Positions 63,533 to 64,000 of a stretch of 64,000 nucleotides of DNA are shown one piece after another. Both the position numbers and the translations under genes were made by a program. The notes under the pieces were generated by a model, which worked only from the letters and a program-made list of their open reading frames with translations, was not told the origin of the DNA and searched no databases. This DNA comes from Hymenobacter convexus (GTDB taxonomy: Bacteria; Bacteroidota; Bacteroidia; Cytophagales; Hymenobacteraceae): positions 124,001 to 188,000 of the forward strand of contig NZ_JAUQON010000010.1 in assembly GCF_030580955.1 (NCBI RefSeq). Reading direction: 5' to 3'. Each line of letters opens with the position of its first letter. Positions within the stretch are counted from its first letter, which is position 1.

Positions 63533-63627
63533 CGTCATGCAGAGCGCAGCATCTTGCCCGCCACCACTAAACCAGCTGATTAAATGACTTGCTGCGGGCA
63601 AGATGCTTCGCTGCGCCCTGCATGACG
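63533..63627. repeat. Palindromic intergenic element, type H
   Basis: CGTCATGCAGAGCGCAGCAT and CTTGCCCGC with mirrored GCGGGCAAGATGCTTCGCTG and CGCCCTGCATGACG. It shares the AGAGCGCAGCA module with the copy inside the BatD-like gene. Confidence 0.85.
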
Positions 63628-63674
63628 TTTCTTTTGCCTGGAAACCCACACACCCTCCCCCAAATCCCACCCGA

Positions 63675-64000
63675 ATGCCCTCCTTTCAGCACCTGCTGCT
63701 CAAGCAGCTCCTCACGGCAGCGGCCGCGCCGCTGGCGCGCCGCAAGCCCAGCGTGGGCGCCATGCGCCTGGCCATGGAGGCCGGCTCCCTCTTCAACTTC
63801 ATGCCCTGGAAGGTGAATCTGGAAAGCCTGAAGCTGGATAACCGCCTCGAAGCTGAGTGGCTGCGGCCCCGCGCCGCCCACCCCACGCGAGTGATGCTCT
63901 ACCTGCACGGCGGCGGCTACGTGCTGGGCTCACTCAATACTCACCGCAGCCTGGTGGGCAGCCTGGCCCAGCGCTGCGGCCTCAACGTGCTCACCATCAA
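63675..64000 (+). CDS. Alpha/beta hydrolase, HSL/hormone-sensitive-lipase type (3' end outside window)
   Basis: 108 codons from the ATG MPSFQHLLLKQLL; the gene runs off the window. VMLYLHGGGYVLGSLNTHRSL holds the oxyanion HGGG motif of the hormone-sensitive-lipase branch of alpha/beta hydrolases (fold 3); the nucleophile serine should lie about 70 residues on. The N-terminal helices (AAPLARRKPSVG, FNFMPWKVNLESL) belong to the cap. Esterase on small or medium acyl chains is the usual activity. No signal peptide. Confidence 0.85.
   Translation, partial: MPSFQHLLLKQLLTAAAAPLARRKPSVGAMRLAMEAGSLFNFMPWKVNLESLKLDNRLEAEWLRPRAAHPTRVMLYLHGGGYVLGSLNTHRSLVGSLAQRCGLNVLTI

Noticed and set aside
6307..63627. 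Palindromic elements as integron attC sites or insertion sequences
   Set aside because: No integrase, no RYYYAAC core sites, no transposase within any copy; lengths of 30-136 bp fit REP/MITE-type elements.

Overview
The window looks like a chromosomal segment of a high-GC member of the Bacteroidota, most likely a Hymenobacter-type bacterium (Cytophagales). The reasons are a type IX secretion sorting tail (gene ending at 21620), a T9SS plug-domain lipoprotein (12753-14084), a PUR/DUF3276 protein, several families largely confined to this phylum (DUF3667, DUF3822, DUF4221, DUF4296), Bacteroidetes-type promoters (TTG about 20 bases before TAnnTTTG) and almost no Shine-Dalgarno sequences. No rRNA, tRNA, CRISPR array, prophage or insertion sequence is visible.

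Layout. 1-5200: end of a deoxyhypusine-synthase-like gene, a VOC protein, a trans-sulfuration enzyme, a DUF3667 membrane protein, and an AraC regulator with an SDR oxidoreductase. 5000-9300: small membrane proteins, a DUF58 protein, a PUR-type nucleic-acid-binding protein and the GTPase-like ATPase YchF. 9300-17000: accessory region with an AT-rich HNH nuclease, an M48 protease, a Gly/Met-rich lipoprotein, the T9SS plug protein and an AT-rich two-gene operon, TIR protein plus KGGVGR-ATPase/TIR fusion, that looks like an anti-phage or conflict system. 17000-36500: mixed housekeeping (GNAT, ABC-F, a huge AsmA-like protein, DinB, 2H phosphoesterase, AlkA-like glycosylase, phosphoesterases, a Na+/H+ antiporter, threonine aldolase, NUDIX proteins, coaD). 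36600-48500: thioesterase, RecD-like helicase, DUF1573, retropepsin-like protease, menC, an ergothioneine-type egtB/egtD pair, an aminotransferase and a MATE pump. 48500-64000: a 1308-residue PAS/GAF histidine kinase, a DUF922 protease, a csaA-like gene, a Bat-type DUF58/BatD-like/BatA cluster, a YggS-type protein, a DUF4221 lipoprotein operon, an acyltransferase and the start of an alpha/beta hydrolase.

The most striking non-genic layer is a family of about twenty palindromic elements, 30-136 bp long, in intergenic gaps. Their arms are built on modules such as GTCATGCTGAGCGCAG and end in (C)GTCATG/CATGAC(G); the centres vary. One copy lies inside the signal-peptide coding region of a BatD-like gene. 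Other structural oddities are two very long palindromes at convergent gene ends, 7-bp tandem repeats that put stop codons in all three frames at two gene ends, a 21-bp minisatellite that abuts the MATE promoter, and a set of promoters whose -7 element lies 4-5 bases from the start codon and so implies leaderless mRNAs.

All assignments come from reading motifs by eye; no database search was possible.
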